From: an uncultured Hyphomicrobiaceae bacterium
GTDB lineage: Bacteria; Pseudomonadota; Alphaproteobacteria; Rhizobiales; CALHAX01
NCBI GenBank assembly: GCA_937931785.1
Contig: CALHAX010000032.1
Span: 1 to 48,436 of the forward strand
Direction of reading: 5' to 3'
Length of the DNA stretch: 48,436 nt
Part shown: positions 16,672 through 25,427 of the stretch, piece by piece
Position numbering within the stretch: position 1 is the first letter of the stretch
Layout: every line of letters begins with the position of its first letter
Made by a program: the position numbers and the translations under genes
Notes under the pieces: generated by a model
The model's database searches: none
Told to the model about the DNA's origin: nothing
Seen by the model: the letters and a program-made list of their open reading frames with translations, nothing else

Positions 16672-17982
16672 ATGATGTCGGTAGCACATGTTGTGCCGCA
16701 ATGGATGCGTCTTGCCCGGAGGGATGTTGGTACGCGTGAACGTCCTGGAGCCGAACATAGTCAAACGGTTCTCGACTACTTCAAGGATGTTGGGCACAGC
16801 GGCATTCGAAACGATGAAACGGCCTGGTGTGCGGCGTATGTCGGGTCTTGCCTGGAGCGGGCCGGCATCAGGAGTACACGTTCGCTCATGGCGCGATCGT
16901 ATTCCAAATGGGGGCAAGCACTTAGCAAACCGCGCCCGGGCTGCATTGTGGTTTTGTCACGGACACGCAGTCCGATCTACGGGCATGTCGGTTTCTTTGT
17001 CCGAGAGACCGACGACTATGTTGTTCTGCTTGGTGGCAACCAGTCGAATGCCGTGAACGAGAAACGGTTTGCCAAAAGCCGTGTTGTTGCCTGGCGCTGG
17101 CCATCCCCACGCGATGTCAGAATGATGAAGCCGCAGACAGAGTCTTTTGAAAAAGCTCTCGACCATGTTCTGGAGTTTGAAGGAGGTTTTTCGGACCATC
17201 ACGCAGATCCGGGTGGGCCGACATTTCGTGGTGTAACGATCGGGTTGCTTGCCAGCCATCTTGGAACGCGTATCAGCAACTGGCGCAGGGCGCGCCTGGT
17301 CAACGGAATCAAGGGGCTCAAATCACGCCAGGTCCGTATGATCTATTGGCAGCACTTCTGGAAAACCACATCTGCTGCGCAACTGCCACCCGGGGTGGCA
17401 CTGATGGTGTTCGATGCGGCGGTTCAACACGGTCCGCGTCGCGCTATTCGCATGTTGCAACGCGCCGTTGGCGTTGATGACGACGGCGAGATTGGGCCGA
17501 TTACACGCGCCGCAGTTGCGCGCACCAGCGCACGTGAGGTTGTCAGATCGATCGGACAAGCGCGGCGTGCGTTTTATCGCTCGCTCAAACATTTTGAACA
17601 TTTCGGGCGCGGCTGGATGCGTCGACTGGATGCCACGATCGAGCGTGGTCTTGCCAGGGCCGATTCAGCACCAGCGCCCATTGAAAAATCTCCCCGACAG
17701 TCAAACCAGAAGGATATTGAAGAAATGAACAATGAGAAAAAATGGTGGATGGAGTCTCTGACGTTGTGGGGCACTTTCATCACAGCAATGTCGACCGTTC
17801 TACCAATCATCGGGCCGTTTATCGGCTTCGACATCAGCGCTACGATGATTGAGCAATTCGGTGACGCGGTTGCGCGTCTGATTCAGGCACTCGGTGGCGT
17901 AACCGGTACGTTCATGGCGGTCGTCGGACGCATGCGTGCGAATGCTGCTCTCACGCAACGTATGGTCAATGTGAAACTGTGA
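16672..17982 (+). CDS. Fused lysis protein: Cys peptidase + GH108 muramidase + holin-like tail
   Basis: A 436-residue protein joining three lysis modules. Residues about 8-145 form a TIGR02594/NlpC-like peptidase: RDVGTRERPGAEHSQTV, Cys53 in AWCAAYV, His105 in IYGHVGFF, and LLGGNQSNAV. Residues about 157-325 form a GH108 muramidase with Glu170 in EFEGGFSDHHADPGGPTFRG, a VFDAAVQHG block, and a PG-binding-3-like region (LQRAVGVDDDGEIGP). A low-complexity linker leads to residues 352-436, a holin-like module with two hydrophobic segments (LWGTFITAMSTVLPIIGPFI; ALGGVTGTFMAVVG). A ribosome site and ATG at 17725 could yield the holin part alone. There is no signal peptide. An ATG at 16675 is an equal start. 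Releasing GTA particles by lysis is the inferred role. Confidence 0.85.
   Translation: MMSVAHVVPQWMRLARRDVGTRERPGAEHSQTVLDYFKDVGHSGIRNDETAWCAAYVGSCLERAGIRSTRSLMARSYSKWGQALSKPRPGCIVVLSRTRSPIYGHVGFFVRETDDYVVLLGGNQSNAVNEKRFAKSRVVAWRWPSPRDVRMMKPQTESFEKALDHVLEFEGGFSDHHADPGGPTFRGVTIGLLASHLGTRISNWRRARLVNGIKGLKSRQVRMIYWQHFWKTTSAAQLPPGVALMVFDAAVQHGPRRAIRMLQRAVGVDDDGEIGPITRAAVARTSAREVVRSIGQARRAFYRSLKHFEHFGRGWMRRLDATIERGLARADSAPAPIEKSPRQSNQKDIEEMNNEKKWWMESLTLWGTFITAMSTVLPIIGPFIGFDISATMIEQFGDAVARLIQALGGVTGTFMAVVGRMRANAALTQRMVNVKL
17708..17727 (+). promoter_or_regulatory. Internal ribosome binding site and start codon for a separate holin
   Basis: AGAAGGA at 17708-17714 lies 10 bases before an in-frame ATG at 17725, exactly where the muramidase linker ends and the holin-like module begins. 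Initiation here would give an 85-residue protein starting MNNEKKWW, the usual size and N-terminus of a small holin. The fused and the free form would share one stop at 17982. Confidence 0.55.
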
Positions 17983-18064
17983 TTTTGCTGAACGGTATGT
18001 GATGGACGCTCATGGAACTTGTGCGGTTCACGCTCTGTTCAGGTCGTGGATGCAATGCTTTGGC

Positions 18065-18394
18065 ATGATGTCTATCAAGCACACATCTTTGGTTCTGCTG
18101 GTCCTGTTCGCCCTGACGAATGGGGCCAGCGTAGGGCATGCGATGTCTGGCGGTCCGTGTTATGATGACTGGTCTGATGCCGGGCCGATCGTGCGCAAGG
18201 AAGCGCTCATGCCCGTGGCAGAAATTCTCAAATCCGTCGTGCGCAAACAGATCGGGAAGGTGATCAAGGTCAAGCTTTGTCAGCGTGGTGAGACATTTTA
18301 TTATAAAGTTGCTCTGGCCAAGGCTGGAGGCACTATTTCGTGGCTTTTGCTCAATGCGTCCACTGGACGGATTCAACCTCTGGTGAGACCGTGA
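18065..18394 (+). CDS. Exported PepSY-like protein beside a two-component system
   Basis: A 109-residue exported protein. The N-terminus is a signal peptide (MSIKHTSLVLLVLFALTNGA, cleaved near SVGHA). The mature part has two Cys residues and a PepSY-like strand pattern, with YYKVALAKAGGTISWLLLNA leading into STGRI near the end. It directly precedes the response regulator/kinase pair. In Sinorhizobium a small periplasmic protein, FeuN, restrains the FeuPQ system from the same position, so a sensor-inhibitor role is plausible but inferred. ATG codons at 17999 and 18050 are alternative starts; 18065 gives the cleanest signal peptide. Confidence 0.7.
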   Translation: MMSIKHTSLVLLVLFALTNGASVGHAMSGGPCYDDWSDAGPIVRKEALMPVAEILKSVVRKQIGKVIKVKLCQRGETFYYKVALAKAGGTISWLLLNASTGRIQPLVRP

Positions 18395-18440
18395 TGCGCA
18401 CGCTATAGAGAGCGCATGAATGTTTGCCGAAGGAAATCCC

Positions 18441-19112
18441 GTGCGCCTACTCGTTGTTGAAGATGATCCGGATCTCAATCGCCAGCTTGTTGAAGCGCTG
18501 GGTGAGGCTGGGTACGCGGTGGATTCTGCCAAGGACGGCGAAGAAGGCCACTATCTTGGCGATACGGAACCTTATGACGCTGTCATTCTTGATCTTGGAC
18601 TACCTGAAATGGATGGCCTGAGCGTACTGGAAAAATGGCGGCGTGATGAGCGTTCCATGCCCGTCTTGATCCTGACGGCGCGTGACCGGTGGAGCGACAA
18701 GGTTTCAGGTATGGATGCCGGTGCAGATGATTATGTCGCCAAGCCGTTTCACATGGAAGAGGTTCTGGCTCGTGTTCGGGCACTGTTGCGCCGATCTGCA
18801 GGTCATTCAAAGAATGAGATCGAGTGTGGTCCGATCCGTCTCGACACCAAGATGGCGCGGCTCACAGTTGATGGAGCTACGGTCAAACTGACCTCACATG
18901 AATATAGACTGCTGTCATATCTGATGCATCATGAAGGACGTGTTGTGTCGCGCACTGAGCTCGTGGAACATATGTATGAGCAGGATTTTGATCGTGATTC
19001 GAATACGATCGAGGTTTTTGTCGGCCGGTTGCGCAAGAAAATTCCGGGCGACATGATTCGCACCGTGCGCGGCCTTGGCTATTGTTTGTCGCATGGCGGA
19101 GATGAAGCTTAA
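18441..19112 (+). CDS. OmpR/PhoP-family response regulator (FeuP-like)
   Basis: DNA-binding response regulator, 223 residues from GTG 18441. The receiver domain has the acidic pair in VVEDDPDLNRQL, phospho-acceptor Asp in AVILDLGLPEMDG, the Thr in VLILTARD, and Lys in DDYVAKPFHMEE. The winged-helix output domain ends with NTIEVFVGRLRKKI and RTVRGLGYCL. GTG 18441 follows AAGGA at good spacing and gives the family N-terminus VRLLVVEDDP. An ATG at 18420 would add seven residues. The gene overlaps the kinase. The sequence resembles the FeuP branch of alphaproteobacteria. Confidence 0.9.
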   Translation: MRLLVVEDDPDLNRQLVEALGEAGYAVDSAKDGEEGHYLGDTEPYDAVILDLGLPEMDGLSVLEKWRRDERSMPVLILTARDRWSDKVSGMDAGADDYVAKPFHMEEVLARVRALLRRSAGHSKNEIECGPIRLDTKMARLTVDGATVKLTSHEYRLLSYLMHHEGRVVSRTELVEHMYEQDFDRDSNTIEVFVGRLRKKIPGDMIRTVRGLGYCLSHGGDEA

Positions 19113-20481
19113 TTCGCTCGCTCTTCGGCTGTTTTTGTCAGCAGCCGTATGGGCGCTGCTTGCGCTGCCTATCGCCGGACTACTCCTGACATCGTTGTTT
19201 CGTGCGCAAGCCGAGCGTGATTTTGACATTCGGCTGGCAAACCTGTTGCCGTTGCTGATTTCGTCAAGCGTGTCCGATACTGGATCCATCGTAAAGCCGA
19301 AGTCCTTCGGGGACGAACTCTTTCAGTTCCCGAAGACGGGGTGGTATTGGCAGGTCAAGCCGATTGCCGGGGAGCGCAGTCCGACTTTTGTCTCTAATTC
19401 CCTCACGGATGTAACGCTGGAAGTTCCTTTTGACTCTGCGTTGGTCGTTCCAGATCAGGAATTCCGATTCATGCGAATGACAGGACCAGCAGACAAGTCG
19501 CTGCGTGTCATCTCGCAGATATTTCCTCCGCCGGGGAACGATCTGACACCACGTTTTCTGTTCACGGTGACCGGGAGTCTTGAGGAAGTTGACTCGGTCG
19601 TTTCCGATTTTGCTGCAACAGTTGCGGTTACGTTTTCTGTACTTGGGGCGGGTTTGATTGCCGCGATTTTCTTCCAGGTTATTTTTGGCTTGCGTCCGCT
19701 CAAGAAGATCGAGCGAGGGCTTGCACAAATACGTGCAGGGGAGGTTGAACGTCTTGAAGGCGAAATGCCTGTGGAGATCGAGCCACTTCAGGTTGAAATC
19801 AACAAACTGATTTCCTCGAACCACGAGATCGTGGAGCGTGCACGCACGCACGTCGGCAATCTGGCGCATGCGCTGAAAACTCCGTTGGCTGTGATTACAA
19901 ATGAAGCTCGCGCAACGTCTGGGGACCTTGCAGGCAAAGTGGCTGAACAAGCGGGGGTGATGAAAACGCAGATCGACCTCTATCTGGATCGTGCGCGGAT
20001 GGTTGCACGATCTGGTGTCATCAGCGATGTCACTCCGGTTCAACCTGTCGTTCAATCGCTTGCTCGGGCACTGCAGCGTATTTATGAGGAAAAGGGTGTC
20101 CAGATCACAGTTACGTGTCCTGACGACATGAGATTTCAGGGTGAAAAACAGGATCTTGAAGAGATGCTGGGCAACCTGATGGACAACGCCTGCAAGTGGG
20201 CTTCGTCGCAGGTTGTGATTGATGTAAGCAACACAGTGGCCTCGAACAAAGGGCAGGCCCAGATGCGCATTGCAGTTGGAGATGATGGTCCTGGACTAAC
20301 AGCGGATCAGCGGGCGGTTGCAAAAAAGCGTGGGCTGCGTCTCGATGAGAACACGCCCGGTTCTGGTCTCGGGCTTTCGATCGTGCGGGATCTGGTCGAG
20401 CTTTATGAGGGACGATTTGAGCTTGGTGAAGCTGCCGCCGGTGGCCTTTCTGCAGAATTGACGCTGTCGCGGGTTGTCTAG
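19093..20481 (+). CDS. Sensor histidine kinase (FeuQ/PhoQ-like)
   Basis: Inner-membrane kinase, 462 residues, partner of the preceding regulator. A first transmembrane helix (LFLSAAVWALLALPIAGLLL) is followed by a periplasmic domain of about 130 residues, a second helix (FSVLGAGLIAAIFFQVIFGL) and a HAMP-like linker. The H-box is VGNLAHALKTPLAVI, the N-box NLMDNACKWA, and the G-boxes are GDDGPGL and GSGLGLSIVRDLVELY. All catalytic motifs are present. The start overlaps the regulator by 20 bases; ATG 19102 is a close alternative. A signal sensed together with the upstream PepSY-like protein is inferred. Confidence 0.9.
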   Translation: MAEMKLNSLALRLFLSAAVWALLALPIAGLLLTSLFRAQAERDFDIRLANLLPLLISSSVSDTGSIVKPKSFGDELFQFPKTGWYWQVKPIAGERSPTFVSNSLTDVTLEVPFDSALVVPDQEFRFMRMTGPADKSLRVISQIFPPPGNDLTPRFLFTVTGSLEEVDSVVSDFAATVAVTFSVLGAGLIAAIFFQVIFGLRPLKKIERGLAQIRAGEVERLEGEMPVEIEPLQVEINKLISSNHEIVERARTHVGNLAHALKTPLAVITNEARATSGDLAGKVAEQAGVMKTQIDLYLDRARMVARSGVISDVTPVQPVVQSLARALQRIYEEKGVQITVTCPDDMRFQGEKQDLEEMLGNLMDNACKWASSQVVIDVSNTVASNKGQAQMRIAVGDDGPGLTADQRAVAKKRGLRLDENTPGSGLGLSIVRDLVELYEGRFELGEAAAGGLSAELTLSRVV

Positions 20482-20626
20482 GATTTTGATTTATTTGAGT
20501 TTAGTGAAACGTTGAGATTTGTTTTGGAGAAATCCCATTTTCATCGAATTTCCGCCCGAATCAAGGCGCATGCGCCGTAATAACTTTGCTGAAGGTCCGT
20601 CGTCCGGGCTGCGTAGGAGGATTCCG

Positions 20627-21109
20627 ATGAAACGCACTCTCACCGTTGCTGGCTTGATCGCTGCCCTTGCTGTTGCTGGATGCACTGGCCCGAATGGAAC
20701 CGTTTCCAAGTCTGATGCTGGTCTTGCTGTGGGGGCCATTGCTGGCGGCGTTCTGGGCAACCAGTTCGGAAAGGGGAAAGGCAAGGTGGCTGCGACAGCA
20801 CTGGGTGCTGTGATTGGTGGTATTGTCGGCAGTGATATCGGTCGGAGCCTTGACGAGAATGATCGTCGTGCCGCTGCCGAAGCTGAATATGCTGCGCTGG
20901 AGCGTGGCGCGTCCGGTACGGCGACGCCATGGCGGAACCCGGACAGTGGGCGTTACGGTACTGTGGTTCCAAGTCAGCCCTACAAGCTCGGTGGTGGAGA
21001 CCGCGATTGCCGCGACTATACGCACACGGTCTACATTTCCGGTCAGCCTGAAACACTCAAAGGTACAGCCTGCCGGAATGGCGATGGATCGTGGTCGAAA
21101 GTCAGCTAA
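20627..21109 (+). CDS. Glycine-zipper 2TM lipoprotein (17-kDa surface antigen-like)
   Basis: A small outer-membrane lipoprotein, 160 residues. The signal peptide ends in a lipobox (LAVAGCTG). A glycine-zipper segment follows (AVGAIAGGVLGNQFGKGKGK, ATALGAVIGGIVGSDIG). The C-terminal half has the family DCRDYTHTVYISG and GTACRNGDGSW motifs. A strong ribosome site (TAGGAGG at 20614-20620) decides the ATG at 20627 over the open frame upstream. It may be a target of the adjacent two-component system, which is inference from position. Confidence 0.88.
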   Translation: MKRTLTVAGLIAALAVAGCTGPNGTVSKSDAGLAVGAIAGGVLGNQFGKGKGKVAATALGAVIGGIVGSDIGRSLDENDRRAAAEAEYAALERGASGTATPWRNPDSGRYGTVVPSQPYKLGGGDRDCRDYTHTVYISGQPETLKGTACRNGDGSWSKVS

Positions 21110-21249
21110 CGGGCTTGTAATCGCCAGCCCAAGAGTTTTATCTGTCGGCAGTGATGTGCGGCACTTTCCTCAAATGGCCAACGCTGTCTTGATGCTGTAT
21201 GGATGCCCAGCTATCGCTGCGCATCATCAAAGGTGTCTCTGGCTTGCAC

Positions 21250-22368
21250 ATGCTTCTCTGGATCTTATTTGCGCTTATGACTGTCGCCCTGATCGGGGTG
21301 GTCGTCTTGCCCTTTCTGAAGGAACCTGATGCGGAGCAACCGCATGCAGATCTGGCGTTATCCTCGGTTTACAAGGCGCAACTCTCCGAGATTGAGGCGG
21401 ACGTTGACCGGGGTACGATCAACGCAGAAGAAGCTGAGGCATTGCGTGCGGAGGTTGCCCGTCGTTTGCTTGCGCAGGATGACAATTCTTCTGATCCGCT
21501 TGCGACATCTCATTCCGATTCTTCGTCAGTGCGTTGGGCTGTATGGTCGATTGTTGGTCTGGTTCCGGTTCTTGCGCTTGGCACATACCTGAATTTCGGC
21601 TCGCCCCTCCTTCCCTCTCAGCCCCACGCCGCTCGACAAAATCAGGCGAGCGACGGTGTTCGCGTGACAGAACTGGTGCGCCGGATCGAAGCGCAACTCG
21701 CAAAGCATCCTGAAGACGGGCGTGGATGGGATGTTATCGCACCGGTTTATATGCGGACCGGGCGTTATGGGGATGCCGCGCTGGCGTGGCGCAACGCCGG
21801 TCGCCTTCTTGGTGAAACACCGGAACGTGTGCTTGGTTATGCCGAGGCGGAAGTGTTTGCTGGTAACGGTATTGTTAGCGAAGAGGCACGGCTCGCATTG
21901 CGGCGCGGCGTTGCTTTGCGCCCCGACTATCTGCCAGCGCAGTTCTGGCTTGCGATTGCCAGAAAGCAGGATGGCGATCTTGTTCCCGCGCGCAAGGACC
22001 TGATTGCCTTGCTCGACAAGGCGGGGGAGACAACACTTCTCGGGCGTACCATCACAGATCACATTCAAGACATCGATGCGCGTTTGGCGCGCAATGATGG
22101 TAAGGGAGCATCATCGCTGTCTCCGCTCGATTCAGAAGTCGAAACGCGTGCGAGGATCGAAGGCATGGTGAGCGGTCTTGCTGATCGGCTCCATCAGGAT
22201 GCGTCTGACTTTGAGGGTTGGTTGCGGCTGATCCGATCTTACGCGGTTTTGAAGCGACCGGACGATGCGAAGGCGGCATTGCAAAAGACCCAGTCACTGT
22301 TTTCTGGTGATCAGGTCAAACTTGATCGTCTCAAGGCGCTTGCTGCGGAATTGAAACTTGGTTCGTGA
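21250..22368 (+). CDS. ccmI: Cytochrome c biogenesis protein CcmI/CycH
   Basis: Membrane-anchored chaperone that holds apocytochrome c for haem attachment. The 372 residues begin with the family N-terminus MLLWILFALM plus a first membrane helix. A short charged segment with the heptad-like YKAQLSEIEADVDRGTINA follows, then a second helix (VWSIVGLVPVLALGTYLNFG) and a periplasmic TPR domain (WDVIAPVYMRTGRYGDAALAW; LPAQFWLAIARKQDG). The frame is open from ATG 21199, but 21250 gives the standard start. It opens the ccmI-E-F-H operon. Confidence 0.9.
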   Translation: MLLWILFALMTVALIGVVVLPFLKEPDAEQPHADLALSSVYKAQLSEIEADVDRGTINAEEAEALRAEVARRLLAQDDNSSDPLATSHSDSSSVRWAVWSIVGLVPVLALGTYLNFGSPLLPSQPHAARQNQASDGVRVTELVRRIEAQLAKHPEDGRGWDVIAPVYMRTGRYGDAALAWRNAGRLLGETPERVLGYAEAEVFAGNGIVSEEARLALRRGVALRPDYLPAQFWLAIARKQDGDLVPARKDLIALLDKAGETTLLGRTITDHIQDIDARLARNDGKGASSLSPLDSEVETRARIEGMVSGLADRLHQDASDFEGWLRLIRSYAVLKRPDDAKAALQKTQSLFSGDQVKLDRLKALAAELKLGS

Positions 22369-22389
22369 CGAGATGGAGTACGGCGGGAC

Positions 22390-22851
22390 ATGACCCGGAA
22401 ACAAAAGCGCGGCGCATTGATTGCAGGATGCCTTGTGGTACTGGCGATTGCGGCGGGGCTGGTGCTCTTTGCACTGAAAGACTCGATCGTCTTTTTTCAC
22501 AGCCCGAGTGACGTGGTTGAGAAGGGGATTTCGCCGGGCACACGGTTTCGTCTCGGTGGTCTGGTCGAGAGAGGTAGTCTCGTGCGTGGCGATGGCCTTG
22601 CGGTGACGTTCGCTGTGACTGACGGAAATGCCAGCCGGAAAGTTGTCTACAACAAAATTCTCCCCGACCTCTTTCGTGAAGAACAGGGCGTGGTTGCGGA
22701 AGGCCGGTTGAATGCTGCTGGATACTTTGAAGCCGATAACGTTCTCGCCAAGCACGATGAAACATACATGCCACCTGAAGTGGCCGCGGCGTTGAAGAAA
22801 CAGGGCGTCTGGAAAGGTGGAAGCGACGTGAATTCAGAGGCAAAACAATGA
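22390..22851 (+). CDS. ccmE: Haem chaperone CcmE/CycJ
   Basis: Periplasmic haem chaperone that passes haem to apocytochrome c via CcmF. It has 153 residues: a short cytoplasmic basic start, one membrane helix ([20 protein letters not shown]), and an OB-fold domain with [15 protein letters not shown]. The covalent haem site is intact, with His122 and Tyr126 in [12 protein letters not shown]. The stop overlaps the ccmF start by four bases (ATGA). Confidence 0.95.
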   Translation: MTRKQKRGALIAGCLVVLAIAAGLVLFALKDSIVFFHSPSDVVEKGISPGTRFRLGGLVERGSLVRGDGLAVTFAVTDGNASRKVVYNKILPDLFREEQGVVAEGRLNAAGYFEADNVLAKHDETYMPPEVAAALKKQGVWKGGSDVNSEAKQ

Positions 22852-24833
22852 TTGTCGAAGCAGGACATTTTGCTGTTGTGCTCGCGCTTGTTGCCGCGTT
22901 GCTGCAATTCGCACTCCCGTTCCACGCACGCGTTACTGGTCGCAGCAATGGTTTTGCAGCTTCAATTCCGGCGGCGCAGGCGCAGTTTGTTTTTCTGGTT
23001 CTGGCGTTTGCGGCATTAACGTGGGCGTATGTCGTTTCTGATTTTTCGGTTGAAAATGTCTGGCGCAATTCGCATTCCGGCAAGCCACTGATCTACAAAA
23101 TTTCCGGCGTGTGGGGGAACCATGAAGGATCCATGCTTCTATGGGCATTGATCCTTGCGTTCTTTGGTGCGCTTGTTGCCGTGTTTGGAACCAACCTCCC
23201 CTTGTCGCTACGCGGAACTGTTCTTGCCGTGCAGGGATCTATTGGTGTTGCATTTCTTCTTTTCATCCTTGCGACGTCCAATCCGTTTTTGCGGCTTGTC
23301 ACTGCACCGGTTGAAGGGAAAGGATTGAATCCGATCCTGCAGGACCCTGCGCTCGCATTCCATCCGCCCATGCTTTACATCGGGTACGTCGGGTTCTCGA
23401 TGGCGTTCTCGTTTGCCGTCGCTGCGCTGATCGAAGGTCGAATTGACGGAGCCTGGGCGCGCTGGGTACGGCCATGGACGCTGATTGCCTGGATGTTCCT
23501 GACGATTGGTATTTCGATGGGATCGTGGTGGGCCTACTATGAGCTTGGCTGGGGCGGTTGGTGGTTCTGGGATCCGGTCGAAAATGCGTCGTTCATGCCA
23601 TGGCTTGTGGGAACGGCACTGCTGCATTCCGCAATCGTGATGGAAAAACGGGAAGCACTCAAGATCTGGACGATCTTGCTGGCGATCCTGACGTTTTCTC
23701 TCAGCCTTGTGGGTGCGTTCCTGGTACGATCCGGTGTGCTTACTTCCGTGCATGCCTTCGCGGTAGACCCGGCACGTGGGGCTTTTATTCTCCTGATCCT
23801 TGGTGTGTTCGTTGGTGGCAGTCTTGCTTTGTATGCCTGGCGCGCTCCAATGTTGAAACCTGGTGGCATCTTCGCGCCGATCAGTCGCGAGGGTTCACTT
23901 GTCCTGAACAATCTTCTGCTCACGGTGTCGGCCGTCGTGGTTCTGGTTGGAACCTTGTATCCACTTGCGCTGGATGCGGTTTCGGGCCTCAAGATTTCCG
24001 TTGGACCACCTTATTTCAATTGGACGTTTGTCCCACTGATGATCCCGCTTCTGGTTGCTGTTCCGATTGGTCCGATGCTGGCCTGGAAGCGTGGTGACCT
24101 GCGTGCGGCATTACAGCGATTGATGTTCGCGTTCGTGCTGGCTGTTGTTGCGGCACTGGTGACGGTGTCCATCGTCTGGCCTGGCCCGTGGATGGCAGCG
24201 TTGGCAATCGGACTTGGGGTCTGGCTTGTGGTGGGCGCACTTGCGGACATCGCTTTCCGCTCCAAGCTGGGTTCGGTTTCGTTGGCTGATTCATGGCGAC
24301 GTGCCCGAGGTCTGCCGCGCTCGGCCTACGGCGGTATGCTGGGGCATCTTGGACTTGGCGTGATGGTTCTGGGAATCACTGCAACATCAGCCTGGCGCTC
24401 AGAAGAGCTGGCCATCATGAAGAGCGGCGATACGAAATCGCTCGGTGGTTACACGCTTGTATTCAAGGGGATGAAGGATCAGCGTGGCCCGAATTATTCG
24501 GAACAGATCGGTCGTTTTGACGTCCGGTCAGGCGGACAACTTCTTACCACGCTGGCGCCGTCGAAACGTCTTTACGATGCTCCCCGACAGGCAACGACAG
24601 AGGCTGGCATTCATGCGAGTTGGCGCGGCGATCTCTATGTCGTTCTGGGAGATGTTCGTGAGAATGGCGACACGACGGTGCGTGTCTATTTCAATCCACT
24701 GGTGCGTTTGATTTGGCTTGGTACACTGATCATGTTTGTTGCTGGTGGAATTTCTGTCAGTGATCGTCGGCTTCGAATTGGAATGCCGGTGCGTCGGCGT
24801 AAAAGCCGCAAGACCAAAGAGGCGTCGGCGTGA
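22848..24833 (+). CDS. ccmF: Haem lyase subunit CcmF/CycK
   Basis: Integral-membrane haem lyase component, 661 residues with many transmembrane helices. The WWD haem-binding motif is clear ([17 protein letters not shown], near residues 232-248), with the preceding [20 protein letters not shown]-like block here as [18 protein letters not shown]. The conserved [14 protein letters not shown] lies near residue 85. It overlaps ccmE by ATGA and ccmH by GTGA, so the three are co-translated. Confidence 0.96.
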   Translation: MIVEAGHFAVVLALVAALLQFALPFHARVTGRSNGFAASIPAAQAQFVFLVLAFAALTWAYVVSDFSVENVWRNSHSGKPLIYKISGVWGNHEGSMLLWALILAFFGALVAVFGTNLPLSLRGTVLAVQGSIGVAFLLFILATSNPFLRLVTAPVEGKGLNPILQDPALAFHPPMLYIGYVGFSMAFSFAVAALIEGRIDGAWARWVRPWTLIAWMFLTIGISMGSWWAYYELGWGGWWFWDPVENASFMPWLVGTALLHSAIVMEKREALKIWTILLAILTFSLSLVGAFLVRSGVLTSVHAFAVDPARGAFILLILGVFVGGSLALYAWRAPMLKPGGIFAPISREGSLVLNNLLLTVSAVVVLVGTLYPLALDAVSGLKISVGPPYFNWTFVPLMIPLLVAVPIGPMLAWKRGDLRAALQRLMFAFVLAVVAALVTVSIVWPGPWMAALAIGLGVWLVVGALADIAFRSKLGSVSLADSWRRARGLPRSAYGGMLGHLGLGVMVLGITATSAWRSEELAIMKSGDTKSLGGYTLVFKGMKDQRGPNYSEQIGRFDVRSGGQLLTTLAPSKRLYDAPRQATTEAGIHASWRGDLYVVLGDVRENGDTTVRVYFNPLVRLIWLGTLIMFVAGGISVSDRRLRIGMPVRRRKSRKTKEASA

Positions 24834-25354
24834 CGGAATTTGGAAATGCAATCCGATATTTGGGGGTGTGCTTCGCCCTCGTAGTTCTGCTTACTCCTGT
24901 TGCAACGCTGGCGGTTCAACCCGATGAGGTGTTGTCCGACACGGCACTTGAGAAGCGTGCGCGTGCGTTGTCTGCTGGGCTGCGTTGTGTCGTGTGTCAG
25001 AACCAGTCGATTGACGATTCAGACGCGCCACTTGCACGAGACTTACGGCTTCTCGTGCGCGAGCGTCTTGTGGCCGGGGAAAGCGATGAACAGGTCATCA
25101 AGACGGTGGTCGATCGCTACGGAGAATATGTTCTGCTGAAACCGCGTTTCGGTATGCATACAGCGGTCCTCTGGCTTCTACCGTTTATTGTGCTTGGGTT
25201 TGCGGTCTTGATTATGTTTCAGCGGCGGCGCAGGAAGCCTGCACTGGGGCGAACTGTAACGCTTCCTGCCGGAACGGCCTTGACTGTGGAAGAAGAAGGA
25301 CGTCTGTCCCAACTTCTGGACGTCAATGAAGAAAATCCGGTTTCGAAAGAGTGA
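24830..25354 (+). CDS. ccmH: Apocytochrome thiol reductase CcmH/CycL
   Basis: Thioredoxin-independent reductase of the apocytochrome CXXCH motif, partner of CcmF. The 174 residues include an N-terminal signal/anchor, the active-site LRCVVCQNQSIDDS with Cys53 and Cys56, the RLVAGESDEQV block, YGEYVLLKPRF, and a second membrane helix (VLWLLPFIVLGFAVLIMF). The GTG start at 24830 overlaps ccmF by four bases. It ends the operon. The ccmA-D and ccmG genes are not in this window. Confidence 0.94.
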   Translation: MTEFGNAIRYLGVCFALVVLLTPVATLAVQPDEVLSDTALEKRARALSAGLRCVVCQNQSIDDSDAPLARDLRLLVRERLVAGESDEQVIKTVVDRYGEYVLLKPRFGMHTAVLWLLPFIVLGFAVLIMFQRRRRKPALGRTVTLPAGTALTVEEEGRLSQLLDVNEENPVSKE

Positions 25355-25427
25355 CCGTCTGTGGAACGAAGTCGTACTGACACGACCGCAATGATACGCG
25401 CTGTTCCCCCAAATCTCAGGTGTTTCC

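Noticed and set aside
1-18000. Active temperate prophage
   Set aside because: No integrase, repressor, replication genes or attachment sites are visible in the window, the tape measure is GTA-sized and the gene order is that of a GTA. The region left of position 1 is not available.
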